From Sulfuricaulis sp040901545 (lineage in GTDB: Bacteria > Pseudomonadota > Gammaproteobacteria > Acidiferrobacterales > Sulfurifustaceae), in NCBI RefSeq assembly GCF_040901545.1, contig NZ_JBBDYL010000054.1, positions 202,878 through 266,877 of the forward strand: 64,000 nucleotides of DNA, written 5' to 3'. Position 1 is the stretch's first letter. Each line of letters begins with the position of its first letter. Both the position numbers and the translations under genes were made by a program. The notes under the pieces are model-generated. The model did not search any database and had not been told where the DNA came from. It worked only from the letters and a program-made list of their open reading frames with translations. Positions 42,201 to 52,172 of this stretch are shown here, one piece after another.

Positions 42201-45200
42201 TACTGCGCTACCATCTCCATGGCCTGCTCCACGTCCACCGCCACCAGCCGCGAGACGCCCGGCTCGGACATGGTCACGCCGATCAGGACATCGGCCATTT
42301 CCATGCTGATTTTGTTATGCGTGATGTATACCAGCTGGGTCTTTTGCGACAGGGTCTTCAGCGTTTCACAGTAGCGAATCACGTTGGCGTCATCGAGCGG
42401 GGCATCCACCTCATCGAGCAGGCAAAACGGCGCCGGATTGAGCTGGAAAATGGCAAACACGATCGCCACCGCCGTCAGCGCCTTCTCTCCACCGGAGAGC
42501 AGGTGAATCGTGCTGTTGCGCTTGCCCGGCGGACGCGCCATGACGGTCACGCCGGTTTCGAGGAGGTTGTTATCCGTCATCTCCAGGTGCGAGCTGCCGC
42601 CGCCGAACAGTTGCGGGAAAAAGGCTTGAAAATTCTCGTTGACCCGGTCGAAAGTCTCCTTGAAACGTATCCTCGTTTCGCGGTCGATCTTGCGGATTGC
42701 CTCCTCCAGGGTCGTCAATGCTTGCGACAAGTCTTCGAACTGCTTGTCGAGATAATTCTTGCGTGAACTCATTTCCTCGAATTCCTCGATCGCCACGAGG
42801 TTGATCGGTCCCAATCGTTCGATACGCGCCGTAATGGCCTCAAGTTTCGTGGCCCAATCCTGTTCGGTCGCCGCGGCCGGAAGTTCCTGGCGCACCGGCT
42901 CAATCTCAAATCCGGTTTCGCGCAACTGATCGGCAAGCGTGTCACGCCGGACGACAATCTCCTGGCGGGCGACGCGCTCGCCTTCATGTTGCTCGCGTAG
43001 CTCGCCAACTTGTCGCTCTGCCGCGGTGCGTGCCTGCTCTTGCTCGCGTAACCGGTTTTCAAGCTCCGATACCGCCTGCCGTGAAACCGTGAGGCGGTCC
43101 TCCACGCCGAGCCGTTTTTGCAGCTGTTGATCCAGTTGCTGGCGAAACGCCTGGGCGGGATCCTGGTCGACAGCCAGCAGGAGCGCGAGTTGTTCCCGCC
43201 GCGCCACAAGTTGCCGGAGTTGTCCTTCGAGGCGTGTGTAACTGGTCTGGGTCGCGTCCAGCGAGGTCTGAAGTGTTTCACGCTCGATCTCCAAACGATG
43301 CAGGCGGTCACGCGCGGCGGATTCCTGGACGCGCGCCTGTTCCGCGGCCTCCTCCAGCCCGCGGCGATTCTGCTGCAATTGCGCGCGCCGCTGTTCGTGT
43401 TCCGTGCCGGTCGCTTCGGCCTGCTGCAGCAGATTACCGGCCGATTCCAGTTCGGCCAGATCGCGCTTTAACTGCTCATTGATTTCAATTTGCTCACGAT
43501 CGATTTGCGCGCGGCGAGATTCCAGTTGCGACTTACGCGCCTGCTCGCGGCCCAGTTGTTCGCGCAGGCGAGAACGTTCACGATTGTCTTCGCTGAGATC
43601 GCGGTTGAGATCCTCGCGTTCGTCTTCCAGGACCTGCTGTTGCGTATCGATGTCGGAAAATTGCGCCTCGAGATTGGCGAACTTCTTTTGCGTTGCGGTC
43701 AGCTCTGACTGCAAGGTTTCGATTTCGCGCTCGCGGAGCAGCCACCCGGTGCGCGCCCCTTTTTCATGTCCGTGTGAAAGCCAGTTACGCCCGACCCACG
43801 CCCCGGCGCGTGTGACGATCGATTCGCGCGCGGTCAGGCCGCCGCGGACCGCCAGCGCCTGCTCCAGGCTGTCGGCGATATAAATGCCATCCAGCAGCGG
43901 CGCCAGATCAATGTCGCACCGGATTTTATCAAGTAGCGAGTCGCGTCCCGAGGTTTGCCGCGCGGACGGCGACATGCCGAGATCAATCAGGGAAACCTGG
44001 GATTCCGTGAGTTTTCCCGTCTGCGAAACAATCTTGTCCAGACGTGGCACGCACACCGCCGCCAGGTTGATGCCGAGCACGCGTTCCACGGCCTTTTCCC
44101 AACCGGGTTCAACCTCGATCAATCGCGCGAGGCGCGGCGCCTTTTCCAGATCCTGATCACGCAGCCAATCCTTCAACGCGGCATCGCTTTCCCCCCGGGC
44201 GGCGGCCTGCAGTTCCTGAAGTGAAGCCAGTCGCGCCTCGCAATTCTGTTTAACTCCGCGCACCTCGGCAAGCTCATCGTCGAGTTCGTCGCGGCGGTCA
44301 CGCGCTTCACGCAGCCGGACATCGAGCTCGCCGATGGAACGCTCCAGCGATTCGCATTTGTCGTCCAGTTCAGCCACCTGTTCGGACAGGACCGTGGCGG
44401 ATGCTTTCTCCAGATCCGCGATAATGCCGGCCGCCTCCTGGGCCAGACGCTCCTGCCGCTGCCTCAGTTGCGATACATGTTGCTCCATCTGGCGTATGCG
44501 CGCGGTCTGGACCTCGCGTATCTTGGACGGCTCGGCGGCCATCTCGCCGAATGTCTCCCACTCCTGCTGCCAATCCTGCAAGGCGCGATTCGCGAGCAGG
44601 AGTTTTTCCGTTAAATCCTCCAGCGTACTCCGGTGGTTGTCCAATTGCGGCCCGAGTGCTTCAAGCCGGCGTTTTATTTCCTCCATTTGCCTTACATCGG
44701 CTTGCAGATGAACATCGGCTTCGCTCCAGGTGCGATTGATTTGTTCCTGTTCGCGCGCCTGATTTTCGCGTGTTTCGCGGGCATGCTGGATAGCTTGTTC
44801 CAGTCGCGAAACGTCGGCCCCCACGGAATAAAATTCCGCCTGCACGCCATTGAACAGATCCAGTGCATCGGACTGGTGCGCGCGGATTTTTTCTATCTCG
44901 GCCTCGCTGGCCCGCTGCAACGACAACGCCGCGTCCAGGGATGTCTGCTGTTGCGCCAGAATCGCATCGTGTTGGCCCACACGCGCATCGAGATCCTGCC
45001 AGCGAAGCGCGAACAACTGCGCCCGCGTGAGCCGTTCCTCCTGTTTCAGTTCCTTGTAGCGCGCCGCGGCCCGGGATTGTCTTTGTAATTTCGAGAGCTG
45101 CAGTTCCAACTCGCGGCATATGTCTTCCACGCGCGTGAGATTCTCGCGGGTATGCTTGATCCGGTTCTCGGTCTCGCGGCGCCGTTCCTTGTACTTTGAG

Positions 45201-45709
45201 ATGCCCGCCGCCTCTTCGATGTAACCGCGCAACTCCTCGGGCTTGGCCTCCACGATGCGCGTCACCATTCCCTGCTCGATGATGGAATACGCGCGCGGGC
45301 CGAGCCCCGTCCCCAGGAAAATATCCATGATGTCCTTGCGGCGGCATTTGGTTTTGTTGAGATAGTAGTCGGAGAGCCCGTCGCGTCCCGCTTCGCGGCG
45401 GATGGAGATTTCGGCATAACTGGCGTATTGGCCCCCGGCGGAGCCGTCGCTGTTATCGAAAATCAGTTCGACGGACGCCATGGCCACCGGTTTGCGCGTA
45501 TTGGAACCGTTAAAGATGACGTCGGCCATGGAATCGCCGCGCAGGGTCTTGGCGGACATTTCACCCATGACCCAGCGCACGGCATCAATGATATTGGACT
45601 TGCCGCAACCGTTAGGTCCGACGACACCAATCAGGTCGCCGGTGATGGGGATAGTGATGGGTTCGACGAACGACTTGAAGCCGGAAAGCTTGATTATTTT
45701 AAGTCGCAT
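42200..45709 (-). CDS. smc: Chromosome partition protein SMC
   Basis: The 1169-residue ATPase organises the chromosome with ScpA and ScpB. Walker A is GPNGCGKSN (32-40) in the N-terminal head, followed by IIEQGMVTRIVEAKPEELR. Two long coiled coils flank a hinge near residues 500-660 (KAVERVLGINLAAVCVPRLDKI). The C-terminal head has the signature LLSGGEKALTA and the Walker B CLLDEVDAPLDDANV. Normal length for bacterial SMC. Scp partners are 14 kb away in the trpS operon. The presence of SMC-ScpAB rather than MukBEF excludes enterobacteria and their near relatives. Confidence 0.98.
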   Translation of the reverse strand: MRLKIIKLSGFKSFVEPITIPITGDLIGVVGPNGCGKSNIIDAVRWVMGEMSAKTLRGDSMADVIFNGSNTRKPVAMASVELIFDNSDGSAGGQYASYAEISIRREAGRDGLSDYYLNKTKCRRKDIMDIFLGTGLGPRAYSIIEQGMVTRIVEAKPEELRGYIEEAAGISKYKERRRETENRIKHTRENLTRVEDICRELELQLSKLQRQSRAAARYKELKQEERLTRAQLFALRWQDLDARVGQHDAILAQQQTSLDAALSLQRASEAEIEKIRAHQSDALDLFNGVQAEFYSVGADVSRLEQAIQHARETRENQAREQEQINRTWSEADVHLQADVRQMEEIKRRLEALGPQLDNHRSTLEDLTEKLLLANRALQDWQQEWETFGEMAAEPSKIREVQTARIRQMEQHVSQLRQRQERLAQEAAGIIADLEKASATVLSEQVAELDDKCESLERSIGELDVRLREARDRRDELDDELAEVRGVKQNCEARLASLQELQAAARGESDAALKDWLRDQDLEKAPRLARLIEVEPGWEKAVERVLGINLAAVCVPRLDKIVSQTGKLTESQVSLIDLGMSPSARQTSGRDSLLDKIRCDIDLAPLLDGIYIADSLEQALAVRGGLTARESIVTRAGAWVGRNWLSHGHEKGARTGWLLREREIETLQSELTATQKKFANLEAQFSDIDTQQQVLEDEREDLNRDLSEDNRERSRLREQLGREQARKSQLESRRAQIDREQIEINEQLKRDLAELESAGNLLQQAEATGTEHEQRRAQLQQNRRGLEEAAEQARVQESAARDRLHRLEIERETLQTSLDATQTSYTRLEGQLRQLVARREQLALLLAVDQDPAQAFRQQLDQQLQKRLGVEDRLTVSRQAVSELENRLREQEQARTAAERQVGELREQHEGERVARQEIVVRRDTLADQLRETGFEIEPVRQELPAAATEQDWATKLEAITARIERLGPINLVAIEEFEEMSSRKNYLDKQFEDLSQALTTLEEAIRKIDRETRIRFKETFDRVNENFQAFFPQLFGGGSSHLEMTDNNLLETGVTVMARPPGKRNSTIHLLSGGEKALTAVAIVFAIFQLNPAPFCLLDEVDAPLDDANVIRYCETLKTLSQKTQLVYITHNKISMEMADVLIGVTMSEPGVSRLVAVDVEQAMEMVAQ

Positions 45710-45790
45710 CGTATCTAAGCGTAAGCGTCCTATTCGTCGGCGTAAATTAAGCTACAATTTTACAGAGATACCGATTCCCTTTGCCACAAG

Positions 45791-47749
45791 ATGCCTACCC
45801 AGCCAAGCAAGAAACTGGAGACCTTTCCCAATCCCCGTCTGGACCGGGATTATATCATTCAGATCGAGTGTCCGGAGTTCACCTGTCTGTGCCCAAGAAC
45901 CGGCCAGCCCGATTTCGCCACCCTCACGCTCGAGTACGTCCCGGATCGATGGTGCGTGGAGCTCAAGTCCCTAAAGCTGTATATCTGGTCTTTCCGCGAC
46001 GAAGGGCACTTTCACGAAGACGTAACCAACCGGATTCTGAACGATCTGGTCACGGCCACGCAACCGCGGTTCATGCGCGTACGGGCCAAATTCAATGTTC
46101 GCGGAGGAATTTATACCACGGTCGAGGTCGAACACCGTGAACCGGGCTGGAAACCACCGCCGCCGCTGCCACTTACCGATATTCCGCGTGTGGTGCAGGA
46201 ATTGCCCGAAAAGCTGATGCCGCATGCCCGGACTAAAGCCGCGCCGGTGCCTCTTGGCCCGTCCTCGGTAACGACACCACAACCCTCCCCGATGGCAGCC
46301 TCGCCGTCGTCCCCGGAGCCGGAACCGGCGCCACCTCCGGCCCAGCCCCACCCGCCAAGCGACCGCTTCCGGATGTTGCAGCGACGTCGCCGACCAAGCA
46401 AGGAGGATGCCTCGGCGCCTCCCGCTCCAGAAGCAACCCGTCAGAAGCAACCGCCTAAACGGGATGAACTCTATATCGGCATTGATCTGGGCTCATCCGG
46501 CTGCCGTGCCGTGGCGGTCGATAACACAGGCATGATCCAGGCCGAAACCAGCGCCCCGATTCCGCCGCCGCTCAGAAACGAAAATCAGGTAACCCAGGAC
46601 CCGACTTTGTGGTGGAAAGCCGTGACCGGTTGCCTGCAAAATCTGTTGAAGCAGATCGATCCGCTGCGCGTGACGGCGCTGGCCGTGGACGGCACCTCCG
46701 GGACGCTGCTGCTGTGCGATGACAAGGGCAATCCCATCACACCGGCCATTATGTATAACGACAAGCGCGCCGTTGACCAGGCACAAAAAATTGCCGCTAT
46801 CGCCGATTCCAACTCCGGCGCTCAGGGGGCTACCAGCAGTCTGGCAAAACTCAAGTGGATGCACGATCGAAAGCTCGACAAACGGGCTTATCATGTTGTG
46901 CATCAGGCAGACTGGATTAGCGGCCGCCTGACGGGGATTTTTGGACACAGCGATTACAATAATTGTCTGAAGCTTGGATACGATGCGGACAAGATGGCCT
47001 GGCCCAAGTGGATCAACAAAATCGACATCGACGTGGCCCTGCTGCCGGAAGTCCATGAACCGGGAGCGACCATTGGATCGCTGAATCCCGATATCGCCAA
47101 AAGTCTGGGTTTGCCCAGCGATACTCGGATCAAAGCTGGAACCACCGACAGCATTGCCGCCGTGATCGCCGCCGGGTGCAGCCAAATGGGTCACGGGATG
47201 ACCGCGCTGGGGACTACCCTGGTGCTGAAACTGCTGTCCGACAAACCGGTGTTCTCGGCAGAACATGGCGTCTACAGCCATCGCCTCGGCCGACACTGGC
47301 TCGTTGGCGGCGCCTCCAACAGCGGCGGCGCGGTTCTGCTGCAATATTATAAAGTCGAACAAATGCGGGAAATGACTCCGATGATCGATACTGAGAATTT
47401 CACCGGTCTGGATTATTACCCCTTGCCGGACATCGGCGAGCGCTTCCCCATCAACAATCCGGAAATGACCCCCCGGCTGGAACCGCTTCCCGGTGACAGC
47501 GTCACCTTCTTTCAAGGAATGCTGGAAGGAATCGCGCGCATCGAGGCCCAGGGATATGAATTGCTGGAACAACTGGGGGCGCCGAAGCTCACCGAGGTCT
47601 ATACCACCGGCGGCGGGGCACAGAATCCGGCATGGGAACGACTGCGCGAACGGATACTTCGAGTCAAGATGAAAAAGGCGCAATCACAAAACGCGGCTCT
47701 GGGTTCGGCGTTGCTTGCCGCTGGTATTGTGGCCAAGACCTTTCAATAA
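45791..47749 (+). CDS. Fusion: QueF (preQ0 reductase) joined to an FGGY-family sugar kinase
   Basis: A single 652-residue frame holds two complete enzymes. Residues 1-120 are short-type QueF, NADPH-dependent 7-cyano-7-deazaguanine reductase: the catalytic cysteine in TCLCPRTGQPDF (Cys34, Asp41), the NADPH motif VELKSLKLYIWSFRDEG (from Glu57) and HFHED (73-77). Residues 121-225 are a Pro/Ala-rich, then basic, linker. Residues 226-652 are an FGGY kinase: YIGIDLGSSGCRAVAVD, AVDGTSGTLLLCDDKG, catalytic aspartate in AGTTDSIAAVIAAG and C-terminal TTGGGAQNPAWERLRERIL. It looks closest to the D-ribulose kinase group. An in-frame ATG at codon 195 (46373) might also yield kinase alone but lacks a ribosome site. 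Divergent from smc. No obvious metabolic reason for the fusion. Confidence 0.9.
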   Translation: MPTQPSKKLETFPNPRLDRDYIIQIECPEFTCLCPRTGQPDFATLTLEYVPDRWCVELKSLKLYIWSFRDEGHFHEDVTNRILNDLVTATQPRFMRVRAKFNVRGGIYTTVEVEHREPGWKPPPPLPLTDIPRVVQELPEKLMPHARTKAAPVPLGPSSVTTPQPSPMAASPSSPEPEPAPPPAQPHPPSDRFRMLQRRRRPSKEDASAPPAPEATRQKQPPKRDELYIGIDLGSSGCRAVAVDNTGMIQAETSAPIPPPLRNENQVTQDPTLWWKAVTGCLQNLLKQIDPLRVTALAVDGTSGTLLLCDDKGNPITPAIMYNDKRAVDQAQKIAAIADSNSGAQGATSSLAKLKWMHDRKLDKRAYHVVHQADWISGRLTGIFGHSDYNNCLKLGYDADKMAWPKWINKIDIDVALLPEVHEPGATIGSLNPDIAKSLGLPSDTRIKAGTTDSIAAVIAAGCSQMGHGMTALGTTLVLKLLSDKPVFSAEHGVYSHRLGRHWLVGGASNSGGAVLLQYYKVEQMREMTPMIDTENFTGLDYYPLPDIGERFPINNPEMTPRLEPLPGDSVTFFQGMLEGIARIEAQGYELLEQLGAPKLTEVYTTGGGAQNPAWERLRERILRVKMKKAQSQNAALGSALLAAGIVAKTFQ

Positions 47750-47848
47750 ACTTGGACGGAATGTACTTATGGCTTGGAAGTTGCCCAGGAAATCCGGTTT
47801 ATTTCCCCGTGCTTGCGTATTCAGCCGGAACCACTGCCAATGCATCTT

Positions 47849-50569
47849 TCAAAAACGTGACGGCAGATGATTTTGTGCTTTGCCCGGGATAGTGAAATAC
47901 AACAAGAACACAACCAGCGAAGCGGCGATGAACGAAAAAACCAGTCCCGTGGCAATAATAATTACGATAGGTTGGAAATTAACCGACTCGCTGTTCGTCC
48001 ACAACAACGGCAGCATTCCCAGAATACCGAGGAGGGTCATCGCCAGTAACGGACGAAATTGCTGCCTGGCCGAACGCGTTACCATCGTCCGTAATGCGAT
48101 GCCGTGCCGCGCCAACGCCTGCAGATACAGCGCCGGGGCCACGGCATAACTTGCCGTGATTCCGATCAGGATTTGCGCCGCCAACCATGCTGCCGGCGAT
48201 GCCGGTAAACCGAACAGCAGCAGCGCCGCGGCGGCACCGCCCAATGCGAAACAAGCCGACAAGGTCACCAGTGTCGCGATATAAAGTGACCGACACAACA
48301 ATGCCGTCGCGATAAATACGCCAAGCAGCGCCCAACCCAGCCCTTGCAGCCCATCGCCGTGGCGCAAGGGTATTTCCTCGGGAACAGCGTAGGACAGTCG
48401 ATAACCGGAAGGCGGTTGGATATTTTTTAGCGCTTCGCGAACCTGATCCAGCAATTGGTCCGCAGCAGCATTGTTCTCGGGTATAACCGATACTTCGACC
48501 GCCGGCGAACCGTTGTAACGCGCAAGCCGCGCCGGTACTGCGGCCGGTTCGATCGTAGCGACATCCTGGAGATATACCGCCGAACGATTATCGAGCTCGC
48601 CGCGCAGCAGGATGCGCCCCAAATCCGGTGCGCGTCTCGCCTTATCCGCATTCAGGCGCAGGCGTATATCGTAGCGGTGTTCGGCATCCCGGAAACTGCC
48701 CGCGTATATCCCTGATACGCCGATCGCGAGCGCCCTTCCGGCCTCGATGATGTTGATGCCAAGGTCGCGTGCGCGTTCCTCATCCATGCGCAAAACGGGC
48801 ATTTCGATTAACGCCGCCGCAGAATGGTTCACCTCGCCTGTATTCGGCAACTGGCGCAGCCGATTTTGCACCCTATCACCTATTTCCGACAGTTGCGTGA
48901 ATTCCGGCCCCTGGATGCGCAAGACAATTTTATCAGTCTGCTTCCGGATATATGCCATATCCTGTCTACCCAAAAAGATCATGGCGGTCACGGACACGAT
49001 GAAAAGCACCAACAACACCAGCGTGGCGACAGGAAATCGAAGCAACCGGCGCAACAACCGGTTATGGGATTGTCGCAAGCGGACAATCGCATGACTGACG
49101 GCGGTATCCCCCGAACCATTCATACGATCTGACATGTGCCGATCAAACGTAAAAACCAGTAGCAGTGCCCACAGCGACGAGACTACCCACCCGGTGCAAA
49201 TTACCAATATTTCTTCCAGGAATAACGGCGCTGCTGCACCGTTTGTGAACAAGAGTGGTACCAGTGACGCGGGCATGACGATGGCTACGACGACCGCCAG
49301 AACGGCAGAATAGGAGATGTCATGTTCGTGCGGCGGTTTGCCCTGGAACATGACCATCGCGGCGGTAGCAAAAAGTCCTGATCCAAGCGTCAAACTGCCC
49401 AGTATCACCGCATCGAGCGCCAGGTCGAATAACATCATGACCACAAATACTGTTTGCAACGTGCAGACGATTATCGTTACAAGAATCACGGTTCGGCGCG
49501 CATTTCCCAGTATCAGGTAAGCGGCGAAAAGCATGAGCATGACCCCGCTGACAAGTGCGTAGGTCAGCTGCTTGATGGTTTGTCGTAACTCAGCAGTTTT
49601 TCCCGATACAGGATGAATATCGATACCTTCGGGAATCAACCGGTTGGCCCGCATCCAGTCGACATGCGCCTGAATGCGCTCAGCGACGCTTGACATGGCG
49701 ATGTCCTGCTGTTTCGTGATGATCACTCTGACGGGCTGCGCACCATCGGGAGCAAGCAAGCTGAATTTTATTTCTTCACTCAGTTGGATCCTGGCGATTT
49801 CTGACAACGGGATACTTTCGCCACTTGGTAAGATCACGGGCACGGCTGCCACGGCCGCGACGTCACCCGTTAGCACTGCCTCTGGACGATCTGGCCCCGT
49901 CGCGGGTGACGCGAGAATTTCGGTTTTCGATGCCGGATTTCTTCCAAGCGCCTTGAGAACATCCCCAAAATCGAGTCCGTGTCCGGCCAGCCGACGCTGA
50001 TCCGGAACCACGAGAATTTCATGCACCACTCCGCCCTCGACCGCCACCGCAGCGACGCCTGATATTTCCCTGAGTTTTGCGGCAAATTCACCCTCGGCCC
50101 AGTCACGCACTTCGAGCATATTGCGTTGACGGGATGTCACGAGGAATTCTTCAACCAGGGAAGTATCGTCGACGAGCGATACCACAGGAGGTTCTACCGC
50201 CGCGGGCCAGGATGCACGGATGAGTTCCAGCTGACCGGCCAGATCCCGCGACACGGCCTTGAGGTCGCGGCGGCGTTCAAGATGCAAATTGACAATGGTG
50301 CGTCCCGGCCCGGTATCCGAATCGACGGACTGCACCCCCTTGATCCCGGAAACCACATGTTCAAGCGGGCGCACGATAATTTCCTCAATCACCGATGGAA
50401 CCACACCGGGCACTGAAATCTTCACGCGCAAATCAGGCGCTGTTCGTGCATACGTCTGATCCGATGGAAGACGGCCAATGGCAAACAGGCCCAGCAACAC
50501 CAACAAGAGGATCGAGAGGGATACCAGGTGACGATAATGATGCAATGGGCGAGCGGCTTTCGGAGACAT
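47849..50569 (-). CDS. RND efflux permease, short orphan form
   Basis: From the ATG at 50569 the protein is about 906 residues; a TTG at 50587 overlapping the rppH stop is the alternative start. It has the RND layout: an N-terminal helix (LVSLSILLLVLLGLFAIGRLP), a large porter loop with VPGVVPSVIEEIIVRPLEHVVSGIKGV, six helices around residue 350-480, a second loop and the last helices (GIALRTMVTRSARQQFRPLLAMTLLGILGMLPLL). It is some 120 residues shorter than AcrB, and the usual acidic proton-relay pair of helix 4 is not evident in LDAVILGSLTLGSGLFATAAM. No membrane-fusion or TolC-type gene is adjacent. Substrate unknown. Confidence 0.85.
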   Translation of the reverse strand: MSPKAARPLHHYRHLVSLSILLLVLLGLFAIGRLPSDQTYARTAPDLRVKISVPGVVPSVIEEIIVRPLEHVVSGIKGVQSVDSDTGPGRTIVNLHLERRRDLKAVSRDLAGQLELIRASWPAAVEPPVVSLVDDTSLVEEFLVTSRQRNMLEVRDWAEGEFAAKLREISGVAAVAVEGGVVHEILVVPDQRRLAGHGLDFGDVLKALGRNPASKTEILASPATGPDRPEAVLTGDVAAVAAVPVILPSGESIPLSEIARIQLSEEIKFSLLAPDGAQPVRVIITKQQDIAMSSVAERIQAHVDWMRANRLIPEGIDIHPVSGKTAELRQTIKQLTYALVSGVMLMLFAAYLILGNARRTVILVTIIVCTLQTVFVVMMLFDLALDAVILGSLTLGSGLFATAAMVMFQGKPPHEHDISYSAVLAVVVAIVMPASLVPLLFTNGAAAPLFLEEILVICTGWVVSSLWALLLVFTFDRHMSDRMNGSGDTAVSHAIVRLRQSHNRLLRRLLRFPVATLVLLVLFIVSVTAMIFLGRQDMAYIRKQTDKIVLRIQGPEFTQLSEIGDRVQNRLRQLPNTGEVNHSAAALIEMPVLRMDEERARDLGINIIEAGRALAIGVSGIYAGSFRDAEHRYDIRLRLNADKARRAPDLGRILLRGELDNRSAVYLQDVATIEPAAVPARLARYNGSPAVEVSVIPENNAAADQLLDQVREALKNIQPPSGYRLSYAVPEEIPLRHGDGLQGLGWALLGVFIATALLCRSLYIATLVTLSACFALGGAAAALLLFGLPASPAAWLAAQILIGITASYAVAPALYLQALARHGIALRTMVTRSARQQFRPLLAMTLLGILGMLPLLWTNSESVNFQPIVIIIATGLVFSFIAASLVVFLLYFTIPGKAQNHLPSRF

Positions 50570-50583
50570 GTGCCGCGCGTCTT

Positions 50584-51072
50584 TCAATCTTGCGCGGGAG
50601 CCGTCAACAGCAGCGGCTCGAGTTCGGCGAGGGCACGCTTATAGACTTCACGCTTGAAGTCGATGATATCCTCCAGCACGCTCCAATATTCGGTCCAGCG
50701 CCAGGAATCGAATTCAGGTCGATCAGACAGGTCGAGACGCACATCCTCGTCTCTCCCATGAAGCCGCAACAGGAACCAGATCTGTTTTTGCCCGCGGAAG
50801 ACGGTTTGAGGATTTCGCCGGCGATAGTCATCAGGAATGTCATAATACAACCAGTCGCGGGTTCGCCCCAGAACGCCAACCTGCGACGGATCAAGGCCAA
50901 CCTCCTCGCGCAATTCACGGTACATGGCGGATTCGACGGATTCCTTGGGACGAACGCCTCCCTGCGGAAATTGCCAGCCGTTCTGGGCGCAGCGCCGGGC
51001 CCAAAAAACCTGATTGATGCGGTTGCACAGAATTATGCCCACGTTGGGGCGGTAACCGTGTTCGTCTATCAT
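50584..51072 (-). CDS. rppH: RNA pyrophosphohydrolase
   Basis: RppH removes pyrophosphate from the 5' end of mRNA to start decay by RNase E. The ATG at 51072 has GAGGAG six bases upstream and gives 162 residues, the normal length; the longer frame to 51264 is rejected. The opening MIDEHGYRPNVGIILCN and the Nudix box GGVRPKESVESAMYRELREEVGL (38-60) are diagnostic. It overlaps the RND gene in its downstream frame and may drive it. It is divergent from the WD40 lipoprotein gene, with 40 bases between starts. Confidence 0.96.
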   Translation of the reverse strand: MIDEHGYRPNVGIILCNRINQVFWARRCAQNGWQFPQGGVRPKESVESAMYRELREEVGLDPSQVGVLGRTRDWLYYDIPDDYRRRNPQTVFRGQKQIWFLLRLHGRDEDVRLDLSDRPEFDSWRWTEYWSVLEDIIDFKREVYKRALAELEPLLLTAPAQD

Positions 51073-51112
51073 TATAATCTCCTCAATGTCCGATATCGCG
51101 AGGATGATTTCC

Positions 51113-52168
51113 ATGATTTTTCCACGAAGCTGTCGTCGCAGCAATGCGTCACGGGGCGTGTTACGGCTCATCGGCAGCATATACTGCGCCGGCGTCATGG
51201 GAGCAGGTTGCGTTTCATTGCCCAGCATACCTGCGAATGTCATCCTGAGAGACGTACACAACAATGGTTACTCGCTCGCCTTTGACGACAGATCTGAAAC
51301 CCTTGCATCCGGCGGCGCGGAAGGCCGTATCCGGCTGTGGCGTTTGCCGGACGGGCAGGAACTGGTCGGCTGGAAGGCGCATACCGATTCGCTCCAGGGG
51401 CTGAAGTTTCTCAATCGGGACCATGAACTGCTATCGGCTGCCTACGATGGCACGCTGGCGCGCTGGACGCGTGATGGAACGCTGTTGCAACGCATAACCT
51501 CCCCGGCGCCGATCAACAGCATGGCCGTCGATGAAACCACCGCGCTTATCGTGACCGGACACCGCGATGGCCATGTGCGGCTGTGGCGTCTGACGGATTT
51601 CGCTTTGGTCAACGATATGCATCCGCATCGTGGTGCGGTGCGGGCGGTGGCCTACCATGCCGATACCCGGCAATTGGCCTCAAGCGGTACGGACAGACGC
51701 GTCTTCAGCTGGCGTTTAGGTGAAGCGCCGCGGCAGTTACCTGCGCCGCCCACGGATGCGCGGGATCTGGCCTTTTCGCCCGACGGAACCTCGCTCATGG
51801 GCGGTGGATGGTTCAACTTGTTCCACTGGAGATTGGATGATGGCCGCTTGCGAATCGTGCGCACTGAGCATCGCGGACTCGTTATCTCCATCAGCTTCAG
51901 CCAAGACGGCCGGTCGCTCGCGAGCATTGGCAACGAGACTGACAGCGCGGTATATCTACTCGATACGTGGACCGGCGCCGTCCTGAAACGTTTTCAACCG
52001 CATGAGCAGTGCGGAACCTATGTACGTCTTTCCAAGGACGGACGCTATCTTGCCTCGACTTCCGACGACGCGAATGTACATATCTGGGATTTACTGCATT
52101 TGTTGCCGGAACGGAAAATTTATCCGAAGGAAAATGTATTCGCGTTGAATATACACGCGGAGGATTGA
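51113..52168 (+). CDS. WD40-repeat lipoprotein
   Basis: From the ATG at 51113 (GAGG nine bases upstream) the protein is about 351 residues; starts at 51086 and 51104 are possible. A lipoprotein signal ends in GVMGAGC. The rest is a beta-propeller with about seven WD40 repeats, seen in SLAFDDRSETLASGGAEGRIRLW, LSAAYDGTLARW, IVTGHRDGHVRLW, LASSGTDRRVFSW, FSPDGTSLMGGGW, and YLASTSDDANVHIWD. It is probably a scaffold on the outer membrane. It is followed by a HAD phosphatase after only four bases, so the two may be co-transcribed. Role unknown. Confidence 0.82.
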   Translation: MIFPRSCRRSNASRGVLRLIGSIYCAGVMGAGCVSLPSIPANVILRDVHNNGYSLAFDDRSETLASGGAEGRIRLWRLPDGQELVGWKAHTDSLQGLKFLNRDHELLSAAYDGTLARWTRDGTLLQRITSPAPINSMAVDETTALIVTGHRDGHVRLWRLTDFALVNDMHPHRGAVRAVAYHADTRQLASSGTDRRVFSWRLGEAPRQLPAPPTDARDLAFSPDGTSLMGGGWFNLFHWRLDDGRLRIVRTEHRGLVISISFSQDGRSLASIGNETDSAVYLLDTWTGAVLKRFQPHEQCGTYVRLSKDGRYLASTSDDANVHIWDLLHLLPERKIYPKENVFALNIHAED

Positions 52169-52172
52169 TTGC

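Noticed and set aside
42200..45709. Several open frames of 100-230 codons opposite smc
   Set aside because: They are shadows of a GC-rich coiled-coil gene; the smc frame has complete conserved motifs and the opposite frames have none.
46200..46440. Possible gene boundary within the QueF-kinase linker, with an aaggaggatg at about 46398-46407
   Set aside because: That ATG is out of frame with the kinase, and no stop lies between the domains, so one fused frame remains the best reading.
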